64,000 bases of DNA, from the NCBI RefSeq assembly GCF_028335745.1, contig NZ_CP116477.1:1984001-2048000 (forward strand), in the 5' to 3' direction. Positions within the stretch are counted from its first letter, which is position 1. Every line of letters begins with the position of its first letter. This document shows positions 8,775 through 18,003 of this stretch, in pieces. The notes beneath the pieces are model-generated. The model searched no databases and was not told where the DNA came from. It saw only the letters and a list, made by a program, of their open reading frames with translations. The stretch comes from Pectobacterium sp. A5351. GTDB lineage: Bacteria > Pseudomonadota > Gammaproteobacteria > Enterobacterales > Enterobacteriaceae. Both the position numbers and the translations under genes were made by a program.

Positions 8775-8790
8775 TGGCATGGTTTTCGCT
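8775..8790 (+). promoter_or_regulatory. candidate sigma-54 promoter of the urea operon
   Basis: TGGCATGGTTTTCGCT keeps the GG and GC doublets of the -24/-12 element at exactly the right spacing, with one change in the TTGC part (TCGC). Transcription would start near 8801. Nitrogen control by RpoN and NtrC fits a urea-uptake operon. No NtrC sites were identified with certainty. Confidence 0.5.
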
Positions 8791-8802
8791 TTAGTGAATT
8801 CA

Positions 8803-8818
8803 ATCTTGTATACCAGAT
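8803..8818. promoter_or_regulatory. candidate GntR/FCD operator
   Basis: ATCTTGTATACCAGAT is a palindrome with 14 of 16 bases symmetric around GTATAC. The shape resembles T-N-GT-N3-AC-N-A operators of FCD-type GntR regulators, and such a regulator is encoded in this operon. It would sit on the predicted start point, suiting repression. Confidence 0.5.
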
Positions 8819-8830
8819 GGGATTCACATC

Positions 8831-10633
8831 ATGCCGAGAATGACAGGACTCACGCTTCAGGAATGGAAACAGCATTACCAACAGCAGGCCGATCGCGTTG
8901 GTGAAACGCTAGGCGCGCTGCTCGCCAGCTTGTCGACGGACGATCCCGCGTGGATCGCGCTGGCGACGCCTGAATTGCTTCAGGCACAAATCGCGGCGCT
9001 CTTGCCTCAGTATCGTGAAAACCCAGATGCACTACCGCTGTTTGGCGTTCCTTTTGCCGTCAAAGATAATATTGATGTCGCAGGCTGGCCAACGAGCGCG
9101 GCATGTCCGGCGTTTACCTATCTGGCTGACGAAGATGCGACTGCCGTTGCCAAACTGAAAGCGGCAGGGGCAATTGTCATTGGCAAAACCAACCTCGATC
9201 AGTTTGCGACCGGTCTGGTCGGCACTCGCTCACCGTTCGGTGAAGTGCCGAACACCTTTAACGCCGAGTACATCAGCGGCGGTTCCAGCTCAGGGTCGGC
9301 TTCGGTACTGGCGCGCGGGCTGGTTGCGTTTTCCCTGGGAACCGATACCGCCGGGTCGGGGCGCGTTCCTGCCGGGTTTAACAATGTTGTCGGCCTGAAG
9401 CCGACGAAAGGGTGGCTATCGGCAAGCGGCGTAGTGCCAGCCTGTCGCCTGAACGACACCATCTCTGTGTTTGCGCTAACCGTCGAGGATGCGTTTACCG
9501 TCGCCGAACTCGCTGGCGGGTACGATGCCACGGATGCCTACTCGCGTAGCCATCCCGCCAGTGCGCCTGCGGCGTTGCCAGCGCAGCCGCGTTTTGCTAT
9601 TCCCAGCGATCCGACTTTCTTTGCCGACGCTGTCGCACAGGCTGCATGGCAGCAGGCGTTGGTCGAACTGGAAGCGGCGGGCGCGACGCTGCATCCGATC
9701 GATTTCAGTATTTTCACGCAGCTAGCCGATCAACTTTATCAAGGCCCTTGGGTGGCTGAACGTACCGTCGCGGTGGGCGACATGCTGCGGCAGCCAGAGA
9801 GCATGGATCCGGTGGTGCACGGTATTGTGGCCAGCGGCGAACGCTTCAGCGCAGTAGAGGCGTTCAGGGCTGAATACCTGCGTGCCGAACTGGCGCGTCA
9901 GATTCAGCAAACGCTGGCATCGTTCGACGCATTGGTCGTGCCGACCTCGCCGACAATCCACACGCGTGAGGCGATGAAGCAGGAACCGGTACGCTACAAC
10001 TCTCAGTTGGGTGCCTACACCAACTTTACTAATCTGGCCGATCTCTCGGCGCTGGCGCTGCCAGCAGCTTTCCGTTCCGATGGCTTACCGGCGGGGATCA
10101 CGCTGATTGCGCCTGCCTGGCACGACCGTGCACTAGCGAGCTTTGGTCTGCGCTGGCAAGCACAGCTGGCGCTTCCGCTGGGGGCAACAGGAAAAACGCT
10201 GCCAGCGGGATCGGCCACCTTGCCGTTTTCTAAATCACACGTCCGTCTCGCTGTCGTCGGGGCGCACCTGACGGGCATGCCGCTGAACCATCAACTGACC
10301 CGCCGCGATGCCGTGTGGGTGGAAGAGACGCGCACGGCGGAGAACTATCGTCTTTATGCGCTGGCGAATACGCAACCGGCCAAGCCCGGTTTAGCGAAAA
10401 GCAACGACGGCGCGGCGATTATCGTCGAGCTGTGGGACATTCCGCTGGCGTGTTTTGGCGAGTTCGTCGCGGAAATTCCGGCGCCGCTGGGCATTGGTAC
10501 GCTGACGTTAGCCGACGGACAGCAGGTAAAAGGCTTTATTTGCGAACCGGCAGCGCTGAACGATGCCGTGGATATCACTGAATTCGGCGGCTGGCGTCAC
10601 TGGCTTGCCCGTCAGGAGGCATCCCATGTTTAA
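8831..10633 (+). CDS. atzF: allophanate hydrolase
   Basis: A 600-residue amidase-signature enzyme. The catalytic Lys is in 'PFAVKDNIDVAG' (about residue 77), the glycine/serine loop in 'SGGSSSGSAS' (about 155), and the nucleophile region in 'GTDTAGSGRVPAG' (about 180). A C-terminal domain of about 150 residues begins near 'VRLAVVGAHLTGMPLNHQL', as in full-length allophanate hydrolases. It splits allophanate, made by urea carboxylase, into ammonium and CO2. The gene overlaps the urea carboxylase start by 8 bp, so translation is probably coupled. The ribosome binding site at 8831 is weak; ATG 8840 is possible. Confidence 0.92.
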   Translation: MPRMTGLTLQEWKQHYQQQADRVGETLGALLASLSTDDPAWIALATPELLQAQIAALLPQYRENPDALPLFGVPFAVKDNIDVAGWPTSAACPAFTYLADEDATAVAKLKAAGAIVIGKTNLDQFATGLVGTRSPFGEVPNTFNAEYISGGSSSGSASVLARGLVAFSLGTDTAGSGRVPAGFNNVVGLKPTKGWLSASGVVPACRLNDTISVFALTVEDAFTVAELAGGYDATDAYSRSHPASAPAALPAQPRFAIPSDPTFFADAVAQAAWQQALVELEAAGATLHPIDFSIFTQLADQLYQGPWVAERTVAVGDMLRQPESMDPVVHGIVASGERFSAVEAFRAEYLRAELARQIQQTLASFDALVVPTSPTIHTREAMKQEPVRYNSQLGAYTNFTNLADLSALALPAAFRSDGLPAGITLIAPAWHDRALASFGLRWQAQLALPLGATGKTLPAGSATLPFSKSHVRLAVVGAHLTGMPLNHQLTRRDAVWVEETRTAENYRLYALANTQPAKPGLAKSNDGAAIIVELWDIPLACFGEFVAEIPAPLGIGTLTLADGQQVKGFICEPAALNDAVDITEFGGWRHWLARQEASHV

Positions 10634-13600
10634 GACCGTACTGATCGCTAACCGAGGGGAAATTGCCTGCCGTGCCATACGCACGCTGAAGCGTCTGGGT
10701 ATCACCAGTGTAGCGATTTATTCCGACGCGGATAAAAACGCACAACACGTGAAAGACGCCGACATCGCCGTATCGATTGGCGGCGAAAAGGCCAACGACA
10801 GTTATCTGTGTATCGACAAGGTGCTTGCCGCCGCACAGCAAACGGGAGCAGAGGCTGTCTGGCCGGGCTATGGTTTTCTGTCAGAGAGTCTGCCGTTTGC
10901 TGCCGCCTGTGAAAAGGCCGGTGTTGCGTTTGTTGGGCCAACCGCCCAGCAAATTGGTGAATTTGGCTTGAAACACCGCGCCCGTGAATTGGCCGCTGCC
11001 GCGGGTGTGCCGATGACGCCGGGAACACCGCTGCTGGACTCGCTGGAGGACGCACTGGTCGCCGCCGCAGACATCGGCTATCCGGTGATGCTGAAAAGTA
11101 CCGCGGGTGGCGGCGGCATTGGCCTGACGCGCTGTGCGGATGCGGTGGCCTTACGCGCGGCGTGGGAGAGCGTGCGTCGTTTGGGGGAACAGTTCTTCAG
11201 CGATGCGGGCGTTTTTCTCGAACGCTGTATCGATCGTGCACGTCACGTCGAAGTACAGATTTTTGGCGATGGTAAAGGCCGCGTGGTGGCATTGGGTGAA
11301 CGTGATTGCTCATTGCAGCGGCGCAACCAGAAAGTCGTGGAGGAAACGCCCGCCCCGCATTTGCCGGAAGGCACGCGTGCGGCGCTGCTGGCCTCGGCGG
11401 TGAAGCTGGGTGAACTGGTTCGCTATCGCAGCGCGGGAACGGTGGAATATATCTACGACGCCGAGCGCGATGCGTTCTTTTTCCTCGAAGTGAATACCCG
11501 TTTGCAGGTGGAACACCCGGTAACGGAGTGTGTCACCGGGCTGGATTTGGTCGAATGTATGCTGCGCGTCGCGGCGGATGAACCGCTGGACTGGGCGCAA
11601 TTGACGCAGGCACCGCGTGGTGCCGCGATTGAAGTCCGCATTTACGCGGAAGATCCACTGAAAAATTTCCAACCCAGCCCCGGCGTGCTGACCGAAGTGG
11701 CGTTTCCTGCTGGCGTGCGGGTTGACGGCTGGGTGAGCACCGGCACCGAGGTGTCGGCGTATTACGATCCGATGATCGCCAAGCTGATCGTTCACGCAGA
11801 GACTCGTGAACTGGCGCTGGAAAAGATGCAGCAGGCGCTGAATGCCACGCGCTTGCACGGCATTGCCACCAATCTCGATTACCTGCGCCAGATTATCGCC
11901 ACCGAGGCGTTCCGCCGCGGAACCGTGTGGACGCGGATGCTCGACAGCTTTACGCCATCAGCCTCGGTGATTGAAGTGATTCAACCCGGCACCTGGAGCA
12001 GCGTGCAGGACTATCCCGGACGCCTTGGTTATTGGGATATCGGCGTGCCGCCGTCAGGCCCGATGGACGATTTCGCGTTCCGCCTGGCGAACCGTATTGT
12101 CGGCAACGATGAGGCAGCGGCAGGGCTGGAATTTACGCTGCAAGGCCCGACGCTACGCTTCCATTGCGAGGCGGTGATTGCGCTGACGGGAGCAGACTGT
12201 CCGGCGACGCTGGATGGGGAAACAGTGCCATACTGGCAACCCGTTACGGTAACGGCGGGGCAAACGTTGACGCTGGGGCGCGCGCAGTCTGGCTGTCGCA
12301 CCTATCTGGCGGTACGCAACGGCATTGATGTGCCGCAGTATCTCGGCAGCCGTTCGACTTTCGCGCTGGGGGAATTTGGCGGTCATGCCGGACGAACGCT
12401 GCGCATGGCGGATATGCTGGCGATTTCTCAGCCCGACTTGCCCGCTTGCACCACGCCCGCGCCGGTGAGCGCACCGCAAGCGGTGGACGCCTCGCTGATT
12501 CCGCAGTATGGCGATGAGTGGCGCATTGGCGTGCTCTATGGCCCGCACGGCGCGCCGGATTTCTTTACCCATGCGGCAATCGACGAATTTTTCGCGGCGG
12601 AATGGCAGGTGCACTACAACTCGAACCGGTTGGGCGTACGTCTGGTCGGGCCGAAACCCACCTGGACGCGGGTGAACGGCGGTGAGGCGGGGCTCCATCC
12701 TTCCAACGTTCACGACTGTGAATACGCGATCGGCGCGGTGAATTTTACCGGTGATTTCCCTGTGATCCTCACGCGGGACGGCCCGAGTCTGGGCGGATTT
12801 GTCTGTCCGGTCACGATTGCTAAAGCGGAACTGTGGAAAGTCGGTCAGGTGAAGCCCGGCGATCGTATCCGTTTCCATCCCATTAGCGCGGATGAGGCGC
12901 TGGCGCTGGAACAGGCGCAGTCTGCCTGCGTGTCCACGCTGGGTACGGCGCATTCACCCGCGTTTGATGTGCCCTCGTTGGCAACAACGGAATTGGGTTC
13001 CGCCACGGTGCTGGCTGCGGTAGCGGCCACCGCGACCACCCCAGCCGCTGTGTATCGTCAGGCAGGGGATAACTATGTTCTGATTGAATACGGCGACAAC
13101 GTGCTGGATCTGGCGCTACGGCTGCGCGTTCATCTGTTAATGGCGGCGATCCGCGCCTCAGAAACGGCAGGGATCGAAGAACTATCGCCCGGCGTGCGTT
13201 CGCTACAGGTGCGCTATGACAGTCGGGTTATCCGCCAGCGTGCGCTGCTGGACATGCTGCTGCATCTGGAAAATCAACTGGGCGACGTCAGCCAGATGAA
13301 AGTGCCGTCGCGCATCGTCCATTTACCGATGGCGTTTGAAGACAGCGCCACGCTCGGTGCGGTGGAGCGCTACCGTGAAACCGTCCGCGCCAGCGCGCCC
13401 TGGTTGCCGAATAACGTCGATTTCATTCAGCGTATTAACGGATTACCGAGCCGTGAAAACGTTCGCGACATCATTTTTGATGCCAGCTACCTGATTTTGG
13501 GACTGGGCGACGTTTATCTCGGCGCGCCCTGTGCGGTGCCGGTCGATCCGCGCCACCGTCTTCTGAGTTCCAAATACAACCCGGCGCGTACTTTCACCGC

Positions 13601-14240
13601 CGAAGGTACGGTCGGCATCGGCGGCATGTACATGTGCATCTATGGCATGGATTCGCCGGGCGGCTATCAACTGGTGGGGCGAACGCTGCCTATCTGGAAC
13701 AAATTCCTCAAAAACGATCAGTTCATTGCGGGCGAGCCGTGGCTGCTGCGCTTCTTCGATCAGGTGCGGTTTTATCCGGTCAGCGAAGCTGAACTGACCA
13801 CGCTGCGTGAGGATTTCCGCGAAGGACGTGCTGCGATCCACATCGAAGAAACCGAATTTGATTTCGCTGAACACACCCATTTCCTCACGGAGCAGGCCGA
13901 CGATATTGCCGCGTTCCGCCAGCGTCAGGCTACCGCGTTTGAAACGGAAGTGGCGCTGTGGCAGCAGGAGGATGACAGCGCGCAACAGGAGGCGATATCG
14001 GCTGAGCCCGTAGAGAGCGATGACGATGCGTTTCAGGTCAGTGCAGACATGAATGGCAACATCTGGAAAGTGCTGGTGAAGGTGGGGGATGTCATCGAAG
14101 CCGGACAGCCGCTGATTATCGTCGAAGCCATGAAGATGGAACTGACGATTAGCGCGCCGCAGTCTGGCCGGGTGAAGCGCATCGGTTGCCAGCCGGGACG
14201 ACCGGTCAGCCCCGGCGATGCCTTGCTGTGGTTGGAGTAG
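10626..14240 (+). CDS. uca: urea carboxylase (biotin-dependent)
   Basis: A 1204-residue fusion enzyme that carboxylates urea to allophanate with ATP and bicarbonate. Order of domains: biotin carboxylase at residues 1-445 ('VLIANRGEIACRAIRTL', ATP-grasp 'STAGGGGIGL', 'EVNTRLQVEHPVTE'); KipA/AHS2-type region about 460-780 ('GTWSSVQDYPGRLGYW', 'GVPPSGPMDD'); KipI/AHS1-type region about 800-1040; and a biotinyl domain at the C-terminus with the lysine in 'VEAMKMELT'. The start ATG follows CAGGAGG and overlaps the atzF stop. Length and layout equal the usual single-chain urea carboxylase. With AtzF it makes a urea amidolyase pathway. Confidence 0.94.
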   Translation: MFKTVLIANRGEIACRAIRTLKRLGITSVAIYSDADKNAQHVKDADIAVSIGGEKANDSYLCIDKVLAAAQQTGAEAVWPGYGFLSESLPFAAACEKAGVAFVGPTAQQIGEFGLKHRARELAAAAGVPMTPGTPLLDSLEDALVAAADIGYPVMLKSTAGGGGIGLTRCADAVALRAAWESVRRLGEQFFSDAGVFLERCIDRARHVEVQIFGDGKGRVVALGERDCSLQRRNQKVVEETPAPHLPEGTRAALLASAVKLGELVRYRSAGTVEYIYDAERDAFFFLEVNTRLQVEHPVTECVTGLDLVECMLRVAADEPLDWAQLTQAPRGAAIEVRIYAEDPLKNFQPSPGVLTEVAFPAGVRVDGWVSTGTEVSAYYDPMIAKLIVHAETRELALEKMQQALNATRLHGIATNLDYLRQIIATEAFRRGTVWTRMLDSFTPSASVIEVIQPGTWSSVQDYPGRLGYWDIGVPPSGPMDDFAFRLANRIVGNDEAAAGLEFTLQGPTLRFHCEAVIALTGADCPATLDGETVPYWQPVTVTAGQTLTLGRAQSGCRTYLAVRNGIDVPQYLGSRSTFALGEFGGHAGRTLRMADMLAISQPDLPACTTPAPVSAPQAVDASLIPQYGDEWRIGVLYGPHGAPDFFTHAAIDEFFAAEWQVHYNSNRLGVRLVGPKPTWTRVNGGEAGLHPSNVHDCEYAIGAVNFTGDFPVILTRDGPSLGGFVCPVTIAKAELWKVGQVKPGDRIRFHPISADEALALEQAQSACVSTLGTAHSPAFDVPSLATTELGSATVLAAVAATATTPAAVYRQAGDNYVLIEYGDNVLDLALRLRVHLLMAAIRASETAGIEELSPGVRSLQVRYDSRVIRQRALLDMLLHLENQLGDVSQMKVPSRIVHLPMAFEDSATLGAVERYRETVRASAPWLPNNVDFIQRINGLPSRENVRDIIFDASYLILGLGDVYLGAPCAVPVDPRHRLLSSKYNPARTFTAEGTVGIGGMYMCIYGMDSPGGYQLVGRTLPIWNKFLKNDQFIAGEPWLLRFFDQVRFYPVSEAELTTLREDFREGRAAIHIEETEFDFAEHTHFLTEQADDIAAFRQRQATAFETEVALWQQEDDSAQQEAISAEPVESDDDAFQVSADMNGNIWKVLVKVGDVIEAGQPLIIVEAMKMELTISAPQSGRVKRIGCQPGRPVSPGDALLWLE

Positions 14241-14323
14241 GAACGGGGACAAAAAGGCTGGCCGAAATAGGCATGCCCTGAATAAACGGACGAACGGTAA
14301 CAAACGGCGAGGCGAAGAAAACG

Positions 14324-15097
14324 ATGCGAGCAGGTACCCAAAAGAGCAGTAAAGATCGCCCGGAAGCGCTGGCAGAGCGGGTGTATCAAGCACTGAAAAA
14401 CGACATTTTTGACTTTCGCCTGATGCCGGGCGACCGCTTTAGTGAAAATGAAATTGCTGAGCGGATGTCGGTCAGCCGCACGCCAGTGCGCCAGGCACTG
14501 TTCTGGCTGGAGCGGGAAGGCTATGTCGAAGTCTATTTCCGCAGCGGCTGGCAGGTTCGTCCGTTTGATTTCGCCTATTTCGAGGAACTGTATGACTTCC
14601 GCATCGTGCTGGAGCGTGAAGCCATTCGACGACTGTGTGGAATGCCGCCGGGGCGCTGTGCCGAGCTATTGACGGACCTGAAACGCTTCTGGATTGAAGA
14701 ACCGCGTCTGGATGACGGCAAGATCGTTTCCCGCTACGACGAGGGCTTTCACCGCGGGCTGGTGACAGCGGCAGGTAATAGCGAAATGGCGCGGGTTCAT
14801 GGCGAACTGACGGAGAAAATCCGCATTATTCGCCGCCTTGATTTCACCCGCGAAGATCGTATCGATGCGACCTATAAAGAGCATGCCCGCATTTTGCTGG
14901 CGATATTGCAACAGCACACCGAGGAGGCGCAGCGCATTCTGACCGACCACATTGCGGTCAGTAAGGCCGAAGTCCGGAAGATCACCTTACACATGCTACA
15001 GCAGGCGCGGCCTCAATCTGTTTCTACTGAACGTGTTTCACCTGATGCATCACACGATTCCATTCTCACTCAACACGACTTAAGGGCTAATAAATGA
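14324..15097 (+). CDS. GntR-family (FCD) transcription regulator
   Basis: A 257-residue regulator. It has an N-terminal winged helix-turn-helix at residues about 15-80 ('ERVYQALKNDIFDFRLMPGDRFSENEIAERM', 'SRTPVRQALFWLEREGYVEV') and an all-helical FCD ligand domain with the metal-binding pattern (Asp/His residues in 'YDEGFHRGLVTAAGNSEM'). It lies inside the operon between the carboxylase and urtA, and its stop overlaps the urtA start (ATGA). It probably controls its own operon through the GTATAC palindrome ahead of atzF, with urea, allophanate or a related compound as the signal (inference). Confidence 0.88.
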   Translation: MRAGTQKSSKDRPEALAERVYQALKNDIFDFRLMPGDRFSENEIAERMSVSRTPVRQALFWLEREGYVEVYFRSGWQVRPFDFAYFEELYDFRIVLEREAIRRLCGMPPGRCAELLTDLKRFWIEEPRLDDGKIVSRYDEGFHRGLVTAAGNSEMARVHGELTEKIRIIRRLDFTREDRIDATYKEHARILLAILQQHTEEAQRILTDHIAVSKAEVRKITLHMLQQARPQSVSTERVSPDASHDSILTQHDLRANK

Positions 15098-16362
15098 AAA
15101 GACGTTCATTGCTAAAAGTTTTTGCGCTTTCCGCAACGGTGGTTGGTATGGGGTTGACCTGGAGTGTGCAGGCGGCGGACACCATCAAAGTCGGCATTAT
15201 GCATTCGCTGTCCGGCACGATGGCGATTTCGGAAACGCCGTTGAAGGATGTGGCGCTGATGACGATTGATGAAATCAACGCCAAAGGTGGCGTGTTGGGT
15301 AAAAAACTGGAGCCCGTGGTGGTCGATCCGGCTTCGAACTGGCCGCTGTTTGCTGAAAAGGCGCGTCAACTGCTGACGCAGGACAAAGCAGCGGTGGTGT
15401 TCGGGTGCTGGACATCGGTGTCGCGTAAATCGGTTTTGCCAGTGTTTGAAGAGTTAAACGGGCTGCTGTTCTATCCGGTGCAGTATGAAGGCGAAGAGAT
15501 GTCGCCGAACGTGTTCTACACCGGCGCGGCACCGAATCAGCAGGCGATCCCGGCGGTGGAATACCTGATAAGCGAAGACGGCGGGGCGGCGAAACGCTTC
15601 TTCCTGTTGGGTACGGACTATGTGTATCCACGCACCACTAACAAGATTCTGCGCGCGTTCCTGCATTCCAAAGGCGTGCAGGACAAAGATATTGAGGAAG
15701 TTTATACGCCGTTTGGTCACAGCGATTACCAGACCATTGTTGCCAATATCAAAAAGTTCTCGACGGGCGGCAAGACGGCGGTGGTGTCCACCATCAACGG
15801 TGACTCTAACGTGCCGTTCTATAAAGAGCTGGCAAATCAGGGAATCAAAGCGACCGATGTGCCGGTTGTTGCGTTCTCGGTCGGTGAAGAGGAACTGCGC
15901 GGGATCGACACCAAGCCGCTGGTCGGCCATTTAGCCGCGTGGAACTACTTTGAATCGGTAGATAACCCCACCAATGCCGACTTCGTGGAAGCCTACAAAG
16001 CCTATGCCAAAGCGAAAAACCTGCCGAACGCGGGCACGGTGGTGACTAACGATCCGATGGAAGCCACCTATGTGGGCATCCATATGTGGGCGCAGGCGGT
16101 AGAGAAAGCGGGCACGACGGACGTGGATAAAGTCCGCGCCGCGATGGCCGGGCAGACCTTTGCCGCACCGGATGGCTTTACGCTGACGATGGACAGCACT
16201 AACCACCATCTGCACAAGCCGGTGATGATTGGCGAGATTGAGGAAAACGGTCAGTTCAACGTGGTCTGGCAAACGGATAAACCGGTTCGCGCGCAACCGT
16301 GGAGCCCGTACATCGCCGGTAACGATAAGAAACCCGATCATCCAATCAAAGCCGCACAGTAA
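15094..16362 (+). CDS. urtA: urea ABC transporter, substrate-binding protein
   Basis: A 422-residue periplasmic protein of the branched-chain amino acid type binding fold. Its start 'MKRRSLLKVFALSATVVGM' combines a twin-arginine-like motif with a hydrophobic stretch, ending in AQA-type cleavage near 'VQAADTIKVG', so Tat export is possible. Family phrases 'KVGIMHSLSGTMAISE', 'FGCWTSVSRKSVLPVFEE', 'LLFYPVQYEGEE' and 'SPNVFYTGAAPNQQ' are typical of UrtA/FmdD binding proteins. It overlaps the regulator's stop by 4 bp and is followed by a GC-rich hairpin before urtB. Confidence 0.92.
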   Translation: MKRRSLLKVFALSATVVGMGLTWSVQAADTIKVGIMHSLSGTMAISETPLKDVALMTIDEINAKGGVLGKKLEPVVVDPASNWPLFAEKARQLLTQDKAAVVFGCWTSVSRKSVLPVFEELNGLLFYPVQYEGEEMSPNVFYTGAAPNQQAIPAVEYLISEDGGAAKRFFLLGTDYVYPRTTNKILRAFLHSKGVQDKDIEEVYTPFGHSDYQTIVANIKKFSTGGKTAVVSTINGDSNVPFYKELANQGIKATDVPVVAFSVGEEELRGIDTKPLVGHLAAWNYFESVDNPTNADFVEAYKAYAKAKNLPNAGTVVTNDPMEATYVGIHMWAQAVEKAGTTDVDKVRAAMAGQTFAAPDGFTLTMDSTNHHLHKPVMIGEIEENGQFNVVWQTDKPVRAQPWSPYIAGNDKKPDHPIKAAQ

Positions 16363-16375
16363 GCGTCGTCTTTCC

Positions 16376-16397
16376 CCCGTCCAACATACCGGACGGG
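16376..16397 (+). terminator. intra-operon hairpin between urtA and urtB
   Basis: A perfect 7-bp stem (CCCGTCC / GGACGGG) with an 8-base loop starts 14 bases after the urtA stop; a pyrimidine-rich stretch follows. It probably protects the urtA message or causes partial termination, giving more binding protein than permease. Confidence 0.55.
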
Positions 16398-16428
16398 ATA
16401 TTCTCTCTCTTATATGGCGGACATTGCG

Positions 16429-18003
16429 ATGATGAGCTGTCGATTATCTACGTTTGTGCTGTCGCTGTGTCTGATGCTTCCTCTGCTGGCACAGGCCGGG
16501 CCGGCGGCCGATTTCGCCGCGGCCAACCGCACGCAGCAGGCCGAGCTGTTGCAACAGTGGGCCGCTGCGCCGGATCCCGCCCGTTTACCGCTATTACAGG
16601 CACTGCGCGATGAATCCGTGGTGCTCGATCAGAATCAACAGGCATTTAGGGATGTGCAGGGGACGTTAACGCCGCTGGAAGGACACGTTGAGCCGGTTGG
16701 CGCGACCAAAAAGCTGTTTATGAATAACCGCCTGCGTGTGCTAATTGCCACCGCGCTGGCCTCACATCAGCTTGTCAGCGACGATGCCGCAACGCGTCTG
16801 AATGCCGTACGGCAGTTGCAAAGCGAGAGCACTACGGACCAATTGCCGCTGTTGGTGCAGCGACTTGAGGTAGAAAAAGATGCGCAGGTGCACGATGCGC
16901 TGAATACCGCGATTGCGACCCGGCAGTTAAGCGATCCCAATCCGCTGATACGTCTGGATGCGGTCAAGCGCTTAGGGCAGACCGGCGATCCACAAATGCA
17001 GGCACGCTTACAGCCATTGACGCAGGCGCAAAACGAGCCGGATACCGGCGTACGTGCGGCGGCGCAGGCGAGTCTGGATCAGATTAAACAAAGTTTGATC
17101 GTCGGCGATCTGCTGGGGCAGGCATTCACCGGACTGTCGCTCGGCTCTATTTTGCTGCTGGCGGCACTGGGGCTGGCGATCACGTATGGGCTGCTGGGCG
17201 TCATCAACATGGCGCACGGCGAAATGCTGATGTTGGGAGCATACGCAACCTGGCTGGTGCAGTCATTGTGCCAGCAGTTTGCCCCCGACTGGCTGGCGTA
17301 CTATCCGCTGCTGGCGTTGCCTGTCGCCTTCTTCATTACGGCTGGCGTCGGTATGGCGCTGGAACGTACGGTGATCCGTCATCTGTATGGCCGACCGCTG
17401 GAAACGCTGCTGGCAACCTGGGGAATTAGCCTGATGCTGATTCAACTGGTGCGGATGCTGTTTGGTACGCAAAATCTGGAAGTGGCGAACCCCGCGTGGC
17501 TGTCCGGTGGGTTGCGTCTGTTGCCGAATCTGGTGCTGCCGTATAACCGCATCGCGGTGATTGTATTCGTCCTCGGTGTGCTGCTGCTCACCTGGCTACT
17601 CCTCAACAAAACCCGTCTTGGTATGAATGTGCGTGCGGTGACGCAAAACCGAGCGATGGCGGACTGCTGCGGCGTGCCGACCGGGCGCGTCGATATGCTG
17701 GCTTTTGGGCTGGGCTCCGGCATCGCCGGGCTGGGCGGCGTAGCGCTGTCGCAGCTAGGCAACGTCGGGCCGGAGCTAGGACAAGGCTACATCATCGATT
17801 CCTTCCTTGTTGTGGTGCTGGGGGGCGTTGGGCAACTGGCGGGGACGGTGGTCGCTGCCTTCAGCCTTGGCATTCTCAACAAAGTGCTCGAACCGCAGAT
17901 TGGTGCGGTGCTGGGCAAAATCGTCATTCTGGTACTGATCGTGCTGTTTATTCAGAAACGGCCACAGGGGCTGTTTGCATTCAAAGGACGGGTGATTGAC
18001 TGA
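16429..18003 (+). CDS. urtB: urea ABC transporter, permease UrtB
   Basis: A 524-residue protein. A signal-like segment (STFVLSLCLMLPLLAQAG) and an Ala/Leu-rich, HEAT-like helical region of about 190 residues, a known feature of UrtB, precede a LivH-type permease domain with about eight membrane segments ('GLSLGSILLLAALGLAITYGLLGVINMAHGEM', 'GSGIAGLGGVALSQLGNVGPELGQGY'). It moves urea across the inner membrane with UrtC. The start is chosen at 16429 because GGCGGA lies upstream at normal spacing; ATG 16414 and 16432 are alternatives. The stop overlaps the urtC start (TGATG). Confidence 0.9.
   Translation: MMSCRLSTFVLSLCLMLPLLAQAGPAADFAAANRTQQAELLQQWAAAPDPARLPLLQALRDESVVLDQNQQAFRDVQGTLTPLEGHVEPVGATKKLFMNNRLRVLIATALASHQLVSDDAATRLNAVRQLQSESTTDQLPLLVQRLEVEKDAQVHDALNTAIATRQLSDPNPLIRLDAVKRLGQTGDPQMQARLQPLTQAQNEPDTGVRAAAQASLDQIKQSLIVGDLLGQAFTGLSLGSILLLAALGLAITYGLLGVINMAHGEMLMLGAYATWLVQSLCQQFAPDWLAYYPLLALPVAFFITAGVGMALERTVIRHLYGRPLETLLATWGISLMLIQLVRMLFGTQNLEVANPAWLSGGLRLLPNLVLPYNRIAVIVFVLGVLLLTWLLLNKTRLGMNVRAVTQNRAMADCCGVPTGRVDMLAFGLGSGIAGLGGVALSQLGNVGPELGQGYIIDSFLVVVLGGVGQLAGTVVAAFSLGILNKVLEPQIGAVLGKIVILVLIVLFIQKRPQGLFAFKGRVID

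Noticed and set aside
12153..12953. 266-residue minus-strand frame inside urea carboxylase
   Set aside because: Arg-rich shadow of a GC-rich gene with an intact, well-recognised product on the plus strand.
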